Below, in pieces: positions 8,444 through 17,340 of a stretch of DNA of 64,000 nucleotides. This DNA comes from Verrucomicrobiales bacterium. GTDB taxonomy: Bacteria > Verrucomicrobiota > Verrucomicrobiia > Limisphaerales > CANJXF01. The position numbers and the translations under genes are program-made. How positions within the stretch are numbered: position 1 is the stretch's first letter; every line of letters begins with the position of its first letter. The notes beneath the pieces are model-generated. The model had not been told where the DNA came from. It saw nothing but the letters and a program-made list of their open reading frames with translations, and made no database searches. The stretch is from positions 1 through 64,000 of the forward strand of contig CANJXF010000008.1 in NCBI GenBank assembly GCA_947478865.1. The letters run 5' to 3'.

Positions 8444-10465
8444 TTATTTATTTTTTTTGAGGTTTTCCCTGACCAATTCCCGGGCCTGTTCCACAAGGAG
8501 CCGGTCCTTTCGCAGATCCGCAAAACGAAACGGCGGCAATCCGCTCTGTTGCTGGCCAATCAATTCTCCTGGCCCGCGCAATCGCAAATCCTCCTCCGCA
8601 ATCCGAAATCCATCACGGCTCTCCTCGAGCACCCGCAGTCGTGCGCTCGCCGAATCGGTCTTTTCTGACGCAATTAAAATGCAAAATGAATCTTCCGCGC
8701 CGCGGCCAATGCGCCCGCGCAACTGATGCAACTGAGCCAGCCCGAATTGCTCGGCGTTCTCCACCAGCATTACCGTTGCATTCGGAACATCGATTCCCAC
8801 CTCGATCACGGAAGTCGCGAGGAGCATCTGAATTTTGTTGGCACGAAACGCGGACATGACGGATTCCTTTTCGCTGGAGCGCAATTTCCCGTGGAGCAAA
8901 CCGATCTCGTAAGGCGCAATAATTTTTTTAAGCTTCACGAATTCTTTCGTTACCGCCTTGATTCCGGCTTTCTCGTCGGCTTCTTCCAATCGCGGATAGA
9001 CGACGTAGGCTTGCCGGCCTTCCGAAAGCTTCTCGCGAATAAACTCCCAGACTTTGGGCAACTTTTCTTCCGCGCGAACATAGGTTTTTATTCGCGCTCG
9101 CCCAGCCGGGAGTTGGTCGATTACCGAGATGTCGAGATCGCCATATAAAGTCAGGCCCAGCGTGCGTGGAATCGGCGTCGCCGTCATCACCAGCAAGTGC
9201 GGGTAGATTCCTTTGCGCAATAACTTCTCGCGTTGCGCCACGCCAAACTTGTGTTGCTCATCGATGATGACCATCCCGAGCTTCTCGGGAGCGAAGGCAT
9301 TCTCGATTAATGCATGCGTTCCGACGTAAAGCGTCGCAGTTGGTTTGTCGGCGGGCGCGGCACTGAGTTTCAGCGAATCCTGTTTTGCAGCCCTTTCGCC
9401 CGTAGTTTTGGTGCTTCCCGTCAGCAACTCCACGGAAATGCCGAGCGAAAGAAACCAATTCTGAAAGTTTTTGAAATGTTGTTCGGCCAGAATCTCCGTC
9501 GGCGCCATCAAGGCAACATCGTAACCGCTCTCGAGCGCCATCAAGGCCGCGCTGGCGGCAACCACCGTCTTGCCGGAACCAACATCGCCCTGCAGCAAAC
9601 GTCGCATCGGATGCGCACCGCCCACGTCGGCTCGGATTTCGCGCAAAACTTTGGTCTGTGCTTCGGTCAGTTGAAAACCAAGTTGCGCCAGAAATTTCCG
9701 GATCAATTGATTCGTTCCAGAGCAAGGCAACCCGCGCGAATTCGCTTCCAATCGTTTGCGCCGCTTCTGGATTGTCGTCTGCAAATCGATCAATTCGTCC
9801 AGGGCCAAACGGCGGCGTGCGATTTCCGTGTCGTCCATTTCCTCGGGGCAATGAAGCAGACGTATCGCGTGGGCTCGACCGGGCAAACCGGCAATCATCA
9901 TTCCGGGATGCGGTTCGGCAATCTTGCTTTCAAACTGCTCGACCGTCCGCGAGATCAGGGAACGGATCCAACGCTGCGGCAAGCCTTCCGTCAGCGGATA
10001 AATGGGAACGATGCGATTCAGATGAATCAATGCTTCGAGCGATTCCACGACTTCCGTTTCGGGGTGGTCGATCGTGCGCGGTTTAAGCGAATTCAATTTT
10101 CCGTAAACGAGAATCTCATCGCCGACTTTGAAATAATTCTGCATGTAAGGCAGGTTCCACCAGCGGCAATGAAGTCGGGCGCTGCCGTCGTCTAAAATAA
10201 ACTCGAAGACGGATTTCGCTCCGCCCCGCCAGCGTTTCAAACCGGCGGCAATGATTTTCCCACGAGCGGTCGCGGCTTCGTTCATTTGCATTTCGGCGAT
10301 GGAAATAAAATGTCGCCGATCTTCGTAACGACGCGGGCGATGCAGCAACAAATCGTCGACGGTGCGGATGTTAAGGCGGGCCAGCTGTGCGGATCGCTCA
10401 GCCCCGACTCCGCGCAGTTCGCCAAGAGGCAAAACCGCAGGCGAAGATGGCGTCGGCACAGACAT
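8444..10465 (-). CDS. recG: ATP-dependent DNA helicase RecG
   Basis: RecG reverses stalled replication forks and branch-migrates Holliday junctions. The N-terminal wedge domain, with an OB fold, starts around LRGVGAERSAQLARL. The helicase core has Walker A in LLQGDVGSGKTVVAA, the APTEILAEQHF motif, the RecG-typical DEQH box (VIIDEQHKFG), TATPIPRTL and LLATSVIEVGIDVPNA, and the Q-L-R-G-R-I-G-R-G motif VI. I start at the ATG at 10465, giving 673 residues, normal for RecG. The open frame runs on to 11098, but that part is not RecG-like and collides with two plus-strand genes. The gene is divergent from the 45-residue lipoprotein gene. Confidence 0.96.
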   Translation of the reverse strand: MSVPTPSSPAVLPLGELRGVGAERSAQLARLNIRTVDDLLLHRPRRYEDRRHFISIAEMQMNEAATARGKIIAAGLKRWRGGAKSVFEFILDDGSARLHCRWWNLPYMQNYFKVGDEILVYGKLNSLKPRTIDHPETEVVESLEALIHLNRIVPIYPLTEGLPQRWIRSLISRTVEQFESKIAEPHPGMMIAGLPGRAHAIRLLHCPEEMDDTEIARRRLALDELIDLQTTIQKRRKRLEANSRGLPCSGTNQLIRKFLAQLGFQLTEAQTKVLREIRADVGGAHPMRRLLQGDVGSGKTVVAASAALMALESGYDVALMAPTEILAEQHFKNFQNWFLSLGISVELLTGSTKTTGERAAKQDSLKLSAAPADKPTATLYVGTHALIENAFAPEKLGMVIIDEQHKFGVAQREKLLRKGIYPHLLVMTATPIPRTLGLTLYGDLDISVIDQLPAGRARIKTYVRAEEKLPKVWEFIREKLSEGRQAYVVYPRLEEADEKAGIKAVTKEFVKLKKIIAPYEIGLLHGKLRSSEKESVMSAFRANKIQMLLATSVIEVGIDVPNATVMLVENAEQFGLAQLHQLRGRIGRGAEDSFCILIASEKTDSASARLRVLEESRDGFRIAEEDLRLRGPGELIGQQQSGLPPFRFADLRKDRLLVEQARELVRENLKKNK

Positions 10466-10553
10466 TCGCTGCACAATATTCAAAGCTGGGAAAACGTCAA
10501 AGTGGGAATCCGAACCATTGCAAACTGCGACCATGCAAAATAGAGTCCAAGCC

Positions 10554-10691
10554 ATGAAGCGTGAACCGAATATTGGGCAGATAGCGTTCTCCCTGGTTTT
10601 GCCAGCCCTCCTCCTGTTGGGATGCCGCCTCTGGAACGACCAAAAGGGCACGCCGATTGAATTCAATTTTGAAGTTCCTCCAACCTCATAA
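10554..10691 (+). CDS. 45-residue lipoprotein
   Basis: From the ATG at 10554 the frame encodes a start with KRE, a hydrophobic stretch (IAFSLVLPALLLL), the lipobox LGC with Cys24, and a short tail ending FNFEVPPTS. It ends two bases before the ATG of the next gene, so the two are very likely co-transcribed. No family is recognised. An ATG seven codons upstream (10533) is possible. The signal sequence and the tight spacing to its neighbour are the main support. Confidence 0.6.
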   Translation: MKREPNIGQIAFSLVLPALLLLGCRLWNDQKGTPIEFNFEVPPTS

Positions 10692-10693
10692 TC

Positions 10694-11302
10694 ATGCCCA
10701 AAGATTCTGAATCTCCCATCGATCGACTTTGGCTTGAATACAGCCTCGTCTTCAAAAATTTCGACGACCACACCCTGGCGCGCTGGATGGCGCAAACCTT
10801 GGGCCAGCTCGAAGGTTCGGCGTGGCGAATGTCGCATCCATTGCTCGGCGCATATCGTTTGGCCGCGCAACTCGCCCACGACCGGCAGATCTGGCTCAAA
10901 CGGCTTGCGACCGCGCCATCGGCTTACCCGGAATCGCCTTGTTGCCGCGCGCCGATGCTCGCGCTGCTGACCCGCGACGTCGTGGAATCCGGATTGATTT
11001 GCCAGCATTGCACCGGCACAGCGGTCGCCTTTGAAGATATTCCCGATGCTCTGCAAAGCGAACTGCGAAAATGGGCCGAGGAATATGCGCCAGTTCACGC
11101 GGTTTCACATTGGGACGAACGCGAACGCAAAAATGTCCGCGACTTCGAAGATGCCTGTGAAAATGCCGCGCTCCACGCCGAGAAGTTACTGAGCCGAGCC
11201 GGCGCTGAACTCGCGCCAAAATTGTTGGAATATTATCCCGCCATCGTTTGGGAAGATCAGGACGAATGCCTTGAAGTGCGCCCGGAAGACATCGAACTCT
11301 GA
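10694..11302 (+). CDS. Hypothetical protein with a Cys4 zinc-ribbon-like site
   Basis: This is a 202-residue soluble protein rich in Trp and acidic residues. Four cysteines in the middle (Cys83-Cys84 and Cys103-x2-Cys106, the latter in ICQHC) could bind zinc, although the first pair is adjacent rather than C-x2-C. Helical segments rich in Ala, Glu and Leu flank the site. I do not recognise the family. It starts two bases after the small lipoprotein gene, so they probably share a transcript. nagA lies 67 bases downstream on the same strand and may be part of the same operon. Confidence 0.65.
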   Translation: MPKDSESPIDRLWLEYSLVFKNFDDHTLARWMAQTLGQLEGSAWRMSHPLLGAYRLAAQLAHDRQIWLKRLATAPSAYPESPCCRAPMLALLTRDVVESGLICQHCTGTAVAFEDIPDALQSELRKWAEEYAPVHAVSHWDERERKNVRDFEDACENAALHAEKLLSRAGAELAPKLLEYYPAIVWEDQDECLEVRPEDIEL

Positions 11303-11369
11303 TCCAAGATTGCTCCAGCAACTTTAGAAATTCCTGTTCATTCCATAAATTCTGTCAAAAATTTACTTC

Positions 11370-12512
11370 ATGAACGAAGGCAAAATCTGCGCGAAACATT
11401 TCTCCACCGGCAAACCAGTTCGTGTCCGTTGGAAAAACGGGATCATCGCCAGCGTCGAGGAAAATTCTTCCGCCCCGGAAGATCTTTGGATCGCGCCCGG
11501 CCTCTTTGACGTGCAAGTAAACGGCTACGGCGGAATTGATTTCCAACAGGATGGAGTTACAAGGGAAGAATTGCTCAAAGCGGCGCGCCAAATTCGTCGC
11601 GATGGTTGTGGGCAGTTTTTGCTGACGCTCATCACGGATGAATGGATGAAACTCACGTCGCGCTTCCGACATTTTAAAAAATTGCGTGATGAGTCGTCAG
11701 AGCTAAAACAGGCCATCGCGGGTTGGCACATCGAAGGTCCTTTTCTTTCGGACCAACCCGGCTTTCACGGCGCACACAATCCTTTGGCGATGTGCGATCC
11801 GTCGCCGCAAAAAATTCGCGAACTGAGGGAAATTGTCGGGACTGATCCACTCCTGCTAACCCTTTCGCCGGAACGTTCTGGCTCGATCGACGCCATCACG
11901 CTGGCGAGGTCATTGGGAATTATCATCAGTCTTGGCCACACAAATGCATCGGCGGAAATTCTGCAACGCGCGATTGCCGCGGGTGCGACGGCTTTCACCC
12001 ACCTCGGCAATGGCTGCCCGCGCGAACTGGATCGGCAGGACAATATTCTTTGGCGCGTTTTTGATGCACCGGGAATCACGGCCAGTTTTATCCCTGACAA
12101 AATCCACGTTTCCCCTGCCCTGTTTCGACTCGCGCATCGGGCCATGCCCAAAGAAAAAATTATCTACACGACCGATTCGATGTCGGCTGGAGGCGCGCCG
12201 CCCGGGAAATATAAAATCGGCCACATGGAAGTGGAGGTTGGCGCCGATCAGATTGTGCGGCAGCCAGGCAAAACAAATTTCGCAGGGTCCGCGTTGCGTC
12301 CGATCGATGGAATTTTCCGCGCGGCGGAAATGTTGAACTGTTCGTGGCAGGAAATCTGGCCAAATTTTTCTACTCAACCCGCGCGCATGGTCGGCTTGAG
12401 CAACGAGTTGGCGGTGGGGAATGCAGCAAATTTCTACACGCTCAAAATCACGAATGAAAATCAATTGCAGGAATTGAAACTGGTGGCGAATAAAATGGAT
12501 ATCCGCGAATAA
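11370..12512 (+). CDS. nagA: N-acetylglucosamine-6-phosphate deacetylase
   Basis: NagA removes the acetyl group from GlcNAc-6-phosphate in amino-sugar and cell-wall recycling. The amidohydrolase barrel is recognisable from GLFDVQVNGYGGIDF, HIEGPFLSDQPGFHGAH (metal-binding Glu), SLGHTNASAE (metal His) and YTTDSMSAGG (catalytic Asp). At 380 residues the length is normal. One difference is FTHLGNGC where most NagA proteins have HLFNAM, a substrate-loop change that may alter specificity. No nagB or transporter is nearby. A hairpin repeat pair lies directly after the stop. Confidence 0.9.
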   Translation: MNEGKICAKHFSTGKPVRVRWKNGIIASVEENSSAPEDLWIAPGLFDVQVNGYGGIDFQQDGVTREELLKAARQIRRDGCGQFLLTLITDEWMKLTSRFRHFKKLRDESSELKQAIAGWHIEGPFLSDQPGFHGAHNPLAMCDPSPQKIRELREIVGTDPLLLTLSPERSGSIDAITLARSLGIIISLGHTNASAEILQRAIAAGATAFTHLGNGCPRELDRQDNILWRVFDAPGITASFIPDKIHVSPALFRLAHRAMPKEKIIYTTDSMSAGGAPPGKYKIGHMEVEVGADQIVRQPGKTNFAGSALRPIDGIFRAAEMLNCSWQEIWPNFSTQPARMVGLSNELAVGNAANFYTLKITNENQLQELKLVANKMDIRE

Positions 12513-12515
12513 AAC

Positions 12516-12625
12516 GGAGCGCCGGTTTCTAAACCGGCTTATGGCGTGGTATTTTCGAGCGGCTGGTTTTTATTCGATCCGACTTGGTTTGATAGAACGT
12601 TAAGCCGACGGCACGTCGGCGCTCC
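12516..12625. repeat. Inverted pair of REP-like hairpins
   Basis: Two imperfect palindromes are arranged head to head. The left unit (12516-12541) has GGAGCGCCG at its outer end, a GCCGGTTT/AAACCGGC stem and CGGCTTA at its inner end. The right unit (12601-12625) has TAAGCCG, a GCCGACG/CGTCGGC stem and CGGCGCTCC. The outer nine bases and inner seven bases of the two units are exact reverse complements. The layout matches bipartite REP (BIME-like) elements. No tyrosine transposase is visible in the window. Confidence 0.6.
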
Positions 12626-12675
12626 GGCGTGACTGCGACTCCGTCGCGTTTGGTTTGAGGGTCCAGCGAGTTTTC

Positions 12676-13158
12676 TCAGGCGGGCTTTGCTTCTTCCTCG
12701 TCGGAGCGAAATAACCGGGCGTTTTCCTTTCGCGCCAGCACGTAATCTACCGACCATCGGCCCGCTCCGTAGATTGAAATCATTACCAGCAGGAAGAGAA
12801 TCAGCGTGGTGAATTCAAGATCCTGCCGCGACTCGACCGCGCTAAATGCTTTAGGCAAATGGACGTAAAAAACCGCCATCGCCATAACGGGAATCTGCAC
12901 CAGCGCGGCCACTCTTGTGATCAAACCGATCGTCAGAAAAAATCCACCGGCCAGATGCGCGAGAATGACGAGATGCGCAATCATCCCGGATGCGATCCAT
13001 AAGTTGCCGGATTCTTCCATGAGCCGGACGAGGTCAGCTGTGTGCGACGCAAAATAAATCCCTTTCAAAAACAGAACCACGCCGAGGTAAATGCGGATGA
13101 GATCCAAAAAAATATCGCCGTGAATCTTAAGCCAATGATTGGTGTGTTCGGTGTTCAT
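12676..13158 (-). CDS. DoxX family membrane protein
   Basis: The 160-residue protein has four hydrophobic helices: FLDLIRIYLGVVLFLKGIYF, AHLVILAHLAGGFFLTIGL, AALVQIPVMAMAVFYVHL and FTTLILFLLVMISIYGAG. The R-I-x-x-G-x-x-F-x-x-K-G start of helix 1 and the GGxxLxxGLxTR motif in helix 2 fit DoxX/DoxD-type integral membrane proteins. Family members include a thiosulfate:quinone oxidoreductase subunit and redox-stress components. The exact role here cannot be told. It is transcribed toward the REP-like element and stands alone. Confidence 0.85.
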   Translation of the reverse strand: MNTEHTNHWLKIHGDIFLDLIRIYLGVVLFLKGIYFASHTADLVRLMEESGNLWIASGMIAHLVILAHLAGGFFLTIGLITRVAALVQIPVMAMAVFYVHLPKAFSAVESRQDLEFTTLILFLLVMISIYGAGRWSVDYVLARKENARLFRSDEEEAKPA

Positions 13159-13319
13159 TGCTGCTCCTTTCAGGGTTGATAAACCACGATAGAATGCGTC
13201 CGCCCAAAACGCAAATGGCGGCGGGCAACTCCGTCAGCCAGATAACCACTCAGCGATGAGGTTGAACACCCATTGTGAAAAGGCCGCGTGGGAATAGTTT
13301 CAGTCAAAAGGAGAACATT

Positions 13320-13577
13320 ATGGGAATCATCACCACACTCATTATTGGATTAGTCGTTGGAGCGGTCGCAAAGCTGTTGATGCCTGGAGATGATCCGGGC
13401 GGAATCATTATCACAATGCTGCTCGGCATTGCGGGCGCGTTCGCCGCCAAATTCATTGGGGAGGCTTTCGGCTTTTACAACGAAGGAGAAGCGGCGGGCT
13501 TCATTGCCTCCGTGGTCGGCGCGATGCTGCTGCTGTTTTTGTATCGTCTCATGGCTCGACGACGGATCAGCAAATAA
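13320..13577 (+). CDS. GlsB/YeaQ/YmgE family stress-response membrane protein
   Basis: This is an 85-residue protein with three membrane helices and the family's Gly pattern: [14 protein letters not shown] near the start, [12 protein letters not shown] in the middle and [14 protein letters not shown] at the end. GlsB/YeaQ proteins are small stress-induced inner-membrane proteins of transglycosylase-associated type. I start at 13320 because AAAAGGAGA lies just upstream of that ATG. The frame open from 13275 has no such site. It lies upstream of uvrB on the same strand, but uvrB has its own promoter-like sequence. Confidence 0.88.
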   Translation: MGIITTLIIGLVVGAVAKLLMPGDDPGGIIITMLLGIAGAFAAKFIGEAFGFYNEGEAAGFIASVVGAMLLLFLYRLMARRRISK

Positions 13578-13614
13578 ACGAAACAGTCCCACACCATTCG
13601 GCGAGGTCGTCGCG

Positions 13615-13643
13615 TTGACACTCCTGGCCGGCGCTCGTAAGTT
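13615..13643 (+). promoter_or_regulatory. uvrB promoter, probably giving a leaderless mRNA
   Basis: A perfect TTGACA at 13615-13620 is followed after exactly 17 bases by TAAGTT at 13638-13643. The uvrB ATG begins seven bases after that, so the transcription start should coincide with the start codon. No Shine-Dalgarno sequence is visible. Confidence 0.6.
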
Positions 13644-13650
13644 CGCGGCG

Positions 13651-15681
13651 ATGTTCGAACTCGTTTCGTCTTACCAGCCCGCCGGAGATCAACCGCAAGC
13701 GATTGCGAAGTTGACGGAGAATTTTCTTGCCGGCACGCGACATCAAACGTTGCTCGGCGTGACCGGTTCGGGGAAGACGTTTTCCATCGCGAACGTCGTT
13801 AAGAACATCCAGCGTCCGACACTGGTTATTTCCCACAACAAAACGTTGGCGGCACAGCTTTACGCTGAATTCAAAAGCTTCTTCCCGAAAAACGCCGTGG
13901 AATATTTCGTCAGCTATTTCGATTACTACCAGCCGGAAGCCTACATCCCGCGCACCGACACATTCATCGAAAAAGATTCCAGCGTGAACGAGGAGATCGA
14001 GCGGTTGCGGCTTTCCACGATGAGCTCCCTCTTTTCCCGCCGCGACGTTCTGGTGGTGGCGAGTGTGTCGTGCATCTACGGCATCGGCAGCCGGGAAGAT
14101 TATGAAGCGCTGGTCATTGGCCTTCACGTCGGCATGGAAATGTCGCGCGAACAATTGCTCAGCCGTTTCGTCAGCCTGCTTTATTCGCGCAACGACATTG
14201 CCTTTGAGCGCGGAGAATTTCGCGTGCGGGGCGACACCGTCGAAATCCGTCCGTCGCATTCTGAGGAGGGTTTGCGCATCGAGTTTTTTGGCGACGAAAT
14301 CGAGCGCATCACCCGTTTTGATCCCTTGACCGGCGACAAATTGGAGTCGCTGCAATCGACCGTGGTTTATCCCGCGAAACAATTCGTCACCACCGAGAAT
14401 AAGACGAAGCGCGCCATCCTGAGCATCCGCGAGGAACTGGGCGATCGTATCGCGCAGTTCGAAAAAGTCGGCAAGCTGATCGAAGCGCAACGCATCAAAA
14501 TGCGCACCGAATATGATTTGGAAATGATGGAGGAAATGGGGTTTTGCTCCGGGATTGAAAACTATTCACGCCACCTCAGCGGACGTCCTCCGGGCTCGAT
14601 TCCGAACACGCTGCTCGATTTTTTCCCGGAGGATTTTCTGCTCGTGGTTGATGAATCGCACGCGACGATTCCGCAAATCGGCGGGATGTATGCCGGTGAC
14701 CGTTCGCGCAAAGAGGTTTTGGTCGAGCACGGATTTCGCCTGCCCAGCGCAATGGACAATCGCCCGCTGAACTTTTTGGAATTTCAATCGCACCAGAATC
14801 AAACCATCTACGTCAGCGCGACGCCCGGACCGCAAGAACTCGAATGGTCGAAGGGGCGTGTCGTTGAACAGATTGTGCGCCCCACCGGATTGATTGATCC
14901 AAAGATTACGGTGAAACCGCTGTCGGGTCAGATCGACGATTTGATCAACGAGGCGCGAAAGCGAGTCGAGTCCAAAGAGCGAATTCTCGTCACCACGCTG
15001 ACCAAACGCACCGCGGAAGAGCTGACTGATTACCTTCGCGATGTCGGGATCAACGTTCGCTATCTGCACAGCGAAATTGACGCAATTGAACGGGTGGAAA
15101 TCTTGCGGTCGCTTCGCAAGGGCGAGTTCGATGTGTTGGTCGGGATCAATCTTTTGCGTGAAGGATTGGATCTGCCGGAGGTTTCGCTCGTGGCGATTCT
15201 CGATGCGGATAAGGAAGGCTATTTGCGGAGCGCCACCAGCTTGATCCAGACCGCAGGACGCGCCGCCCGGCACCTCAACGGAGAGGTCATTCTCTACGCG
15301 GACGTGATGACGCAAAGCATTCAGAAATTTCTCGCGGTCTCAAATTATCGCCGGGAAAAGCAAGTCGCCTACAACAAGGAACACAACATCACCCCGCGCA
15401 GCGTCAGCCGGGCGGTGGAAGACAGCCTCGCCGTATATCACAGTGCCAAACGCAAGGCCGCCATGGTCCTGAACGAAGCGGGCGGAAACATTGACGTCAC
15501 CGAGACCATTCGCGAATTGGAGGCAGAGATGATCGAGGCGTCGAACAATCTGGAATTTGAAAAGGCCGCTTTAAAGCGCGACCAGATTCGCGAACTCAAA
15601 CGAGGCTTCAGCGATTCCAAAGAGCCGGCGGGCGAACCGGTCAGCTATAAAAAAACGAAGAAGCGCAAGCAGCGTGCTTGA
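13651..15681 (+). CDS. uvrB: Excinuclease ABC subunit B
   Basis: UvrB is the damage-verifying helicase-like core of nucleotide excision repair. It has Walker A in GVTGSGKTF, the DNA-clamping beta-hairpin [16 protein letters not shown], the Walker B variant [16 protein letters not shown], motif VI in [11 protein letters not shown] and a C-terminal UVR motif ([22 protein letters not shown]). From the ATG at 13651 it is 676 residues, the normal size. The open frame runs upstream to 13390, but that part overlaps the GlsB-type gene and is not UvrB-like. A promoter ends seven bases before the ATG. Confidence 0.98.
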   Translation: MFELVSSYQPAGDQPQAIAKLTENFLAGTRHQTLLGVTGSGKTFSIANVVKNIQRPTLVISHNKTLAAQLYAEFKSFFPKNAVEYFVSYFDYYQPEAYIPRTDTFIEKDSSVNEEIERLRLSTMSSLFSRRDVLVVASVSCIYGIGSREDYEALVIGLHVGMEMSREQLLSRFVSLLYSRNDIAFERGEFRVRGDTVEIRPSHSEEGLRIEFFGDEIERITRFDPLTGDKLESLQSTVVYPAKQFVTTENKTKRAILSIREELGDRIAQFEKVGKLIEAQRIKMRTEYDLEMMEEMGFCSGIENYSRHLSGRPPGSIPNTLLDFFPEDFLLVVDESHATIPQIGGMYAGDRSRKEVLVEHGFRLPSAMDNRPLNFLEFQSHQNQTIYVSATPGPQELEWSKGRVVEQIVRPTGLIDPKITVKPLSGQIDDLINEARKRVESKERILVTTLTKRTAEELTDYLRDVGINVRYLHSEIDAIERVEILRSLRKGEFDVLVGINLLREGLDLPEVSLVAILDADKEGYLRSATSLIQTAGRAARHLNGEVILYADVMTQSIQKFLAVSNYRREKQVAYNKEHNITPRSVSRAVEDSLAVYHSAKRKAAMVLNEAGGNIDVTETIRELEAEMIEASNNLEFEKAALKRDQIRELKRGFSDSKEPAGEPVSYKKTKKRKQRA

Positions 15682-15726
15682 TCGGTGCGCGGTCGAGAAG
15701 TTTTCTCTCAATCCTCATCTCACAAA

Positions 15727-15762
15727 AAGCAGCAGAGCCTGAACATTTCCAGGCTCTGCCGG
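15727..15762 (-). terminator. Rho-independent terminator of the di-haem peroxidase gene
   Basis: GCAGAGCCTG (15732-15741) and CAGGCTCTGC (15750-15759) form a perfect ten-pair stem with an eight-base loop. On the minus strand it is followed by TGCTTTTTG. It lies between the convergent uvrB and peroxidase genes and may also limit uvrB transcription. Confidence 0.8.
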
Positions 15763-15783
15763 ATTAATGCTCTTTAATTCAAG

Positions 15784-17172
15784 TCAGTTTGAATCTCCGT
15801 AGTTGAACGGGTCGGAGAATTTCTCATCGGTGGTCACGCTCAAGTCGGTGAGAGTTTTCAGGAACGCAACGAGCGCCGCCTTTTGTGCAGTTGTCAGATT
15901 CAAGCGCAACGCCTGGCCGTTGGGTCCGCGCAACGGCGGAGAGAGGTTCGGATTGCCCACCACGCCGGAACTATAGAATTCAACGACTTGCTCCAAGGTA
16001 GCGAAACGTCCGTCGTGCATGTAAGGCGCAGTGAGTTCGATGTTTCGCAGCGAAGGCACTTTGAATTTTCCATCGTCCGTGGCGAGGCCTGTGATTGCTC
16101 CCACGCCCTTGTCCACGAATGGAAATTCCAGCCCGTTATTGTTGAGCGCCGGTCCTGGAACAAAGTTGTCGGTGCCGTGGCAGGCGGCGCAAGTCGCATT
16201 GCCAACCTGACCGAGGAAAACTTGCCGACCCAGGCTCTCCTGCGGCGTGAAATTGGCAAAATTATTTGTGACGCCCACATCATATTTCGACCTCACCGAG
16301 ACGATGGACCGAACGAACTGGGCCAGCGCGCGGGAAATGCGCTCCGAGCTGACAGCGGGCGTGCCGAACGTTTTCGTGAAGAGATTGGTGTAGAACGGTT
16401 CGGCGGCGAGACGATTAGTCAACGCAGTCAACGTCATGCCCATCTCTACGGAATTTTGAATCGGTAGGAGCACTTGGTCTTCAAGCGTGTTGGCCCGTTC
16501 GTCCCAGAAGAAATGCCGGCGTTGATACCAGCGCGCGTTGCTCAACCCCATGGAATTGCGTCCGGTCAGACCGCCATTGAATCCAACGCTGAACTGGCGC
16601 GAATCGGAAAACCCATGCTCCCGCTGATGACACGAAGAGCAGGAAACTGTTTGATTGGTGGAAAGACGCTTATCATAGAAGAGAACGCGCCCCAGCGTCG
16701 CGCCGAGGTTGGTCGTCAGATTTGTCAAAGGCATGTTGTCCTGCCCGAGAATCGGTTGCGCCAAAAAGTTTGCCGGCAAGGCTGGCGCGGCATAATTGAA
16801 CGACGTTCCGGGCAGTAGCAGGGCGCTCTCCGTCGTGCTGAAAACATTCTGGCGAGACGCATCGAAATAGACTCGAAAAAATGCATTGGGCACACTGGCA
16901 TCGCGCGGGACGGCACGTTGAAAATTTCCATTGTGGACCTTTAATGCCTCGACCTCTGTCCAGCTCGTCAGGTCACTGGTGCGTTGCAATATCCAGACGT
17001 AATCGTTGGCATCGGAGATTTTGACCGTGACGACGTTGGTGCCCGTCGCAGGGCGAACTTCCAGTGATGGACTCTGCGGGAAACTCACCGCCGCAGATGA
17101 AACATTGATAGCCAGCAGTAACGCCGCAGTCACAACAGTGGCTTTCGAGATATCGATAAGCTTCGTTTTCAT
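15784..17172 (-). CDS. Secreted di-haem cytochrome c peroxidase-like protein with extra N-terminal domain
   Basis: After a signal peptide (residues 1-27), residues about 30-108 form a small domain with the pattern WILQRTSDLTSWTEV...FFRVY, which recurs in verrucomicrobial secreted proteins. The rest is a CcpA/MauG-type di-haem protein with two haem c sites, CSSCH (178-182) and CAACH (328-332). The typical LGRVLFYDKRLS, GRNSMGL and PSLRNIELTAPYMHDG motifs are present, the last at the distal haem region. Family members reduce hydrogen peroxide or oxidise protein residues in the periplasm. A terminator follows. A CATAAT box lies seven bases before the ATG. Confidence 0.9.
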   Translation of the reverse strand: MKTKLIDISKATVVTAALLLAINVSSAAVSFPQSPSLEVRPATGTNVVTVKISDANDYVWILQRTSDLTSWTEVEALKVHNGNFQRAVPRDASVPNAFFRVYFDASRQNVFSTTESALLLPGTSFNYAAPALPANFLAQPILGQDNMPLTNLTTNLGATLGRVLFYDKRLSTNQTVSCSSCHQREHGFSDSRQFSVGFNGGLTGRNSMGLSNARWYQRRHFFWDERANTLEDQVLLPIQNSVEMGMTLTALTNRLAAEPFYTNLFTKTFGTPAVSSERISRALAQFVRSIVSVRSKYDVGVTNNFANFTPQESLGRQVFLGQVGNATCAACHGTDNFVPGPALNNNGLEFPFVDKGVGAITGLATDDGKFKVPSLRNIELTAPYMHDGRFATLEQVVEFYSSGVVGNPNLSPPLRGPNGQALRLNLTTAQKAALVAFLKTLTDLSVTTDEKFSDPFNYGDSN

Positions 17173-17179
17173 GTGGCGG

Positions 17180-17185
17180 ATTATG
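17180..17185 (-). promoter_or_regulatory. Candidate -10 box of the di-haem peroxidase gene
   Basis: CATAAT on the minus strand ends seven bases before the ATG at 17172. The -35 region is weak. The spacing would give a leaderless or very short-leader mRNA, as for uvrB. Confidence 0.35.
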
Positions 17186-17340
17186 CTTAAGCCAACCTTA
17201 AGAAAACGTGAAGACTAACTTATCGGCAACTCAGCTCCGCGCCATCCTCTCCTCTCTAAGATGCCGGAACGTCCGAGAATCAGGACCAGATTCGGCCTGG
17301 AAAGATTTTTCGAATTCGGCAGCTGACCGGATCGGAAAGT

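Noticed and set aside
9314-10195. Long plus-strand open frame opposite recG
   Set aside because: Shadow of recG: rich in Arg, Gln and His without any motif.
10466-11098. N-terminal extension of the recG frame
   Set aside because: The sequence is not RecG-like, and it is antisense to the 45-residue lipoprotein and the Cys4 protein genes, which have better support.
13567-14490. Long minus-strand open frame opposite uvrB
   Set aside because: Shadow of uvrB. It lies across conserved UvrB motifs that clearly use the other strand.
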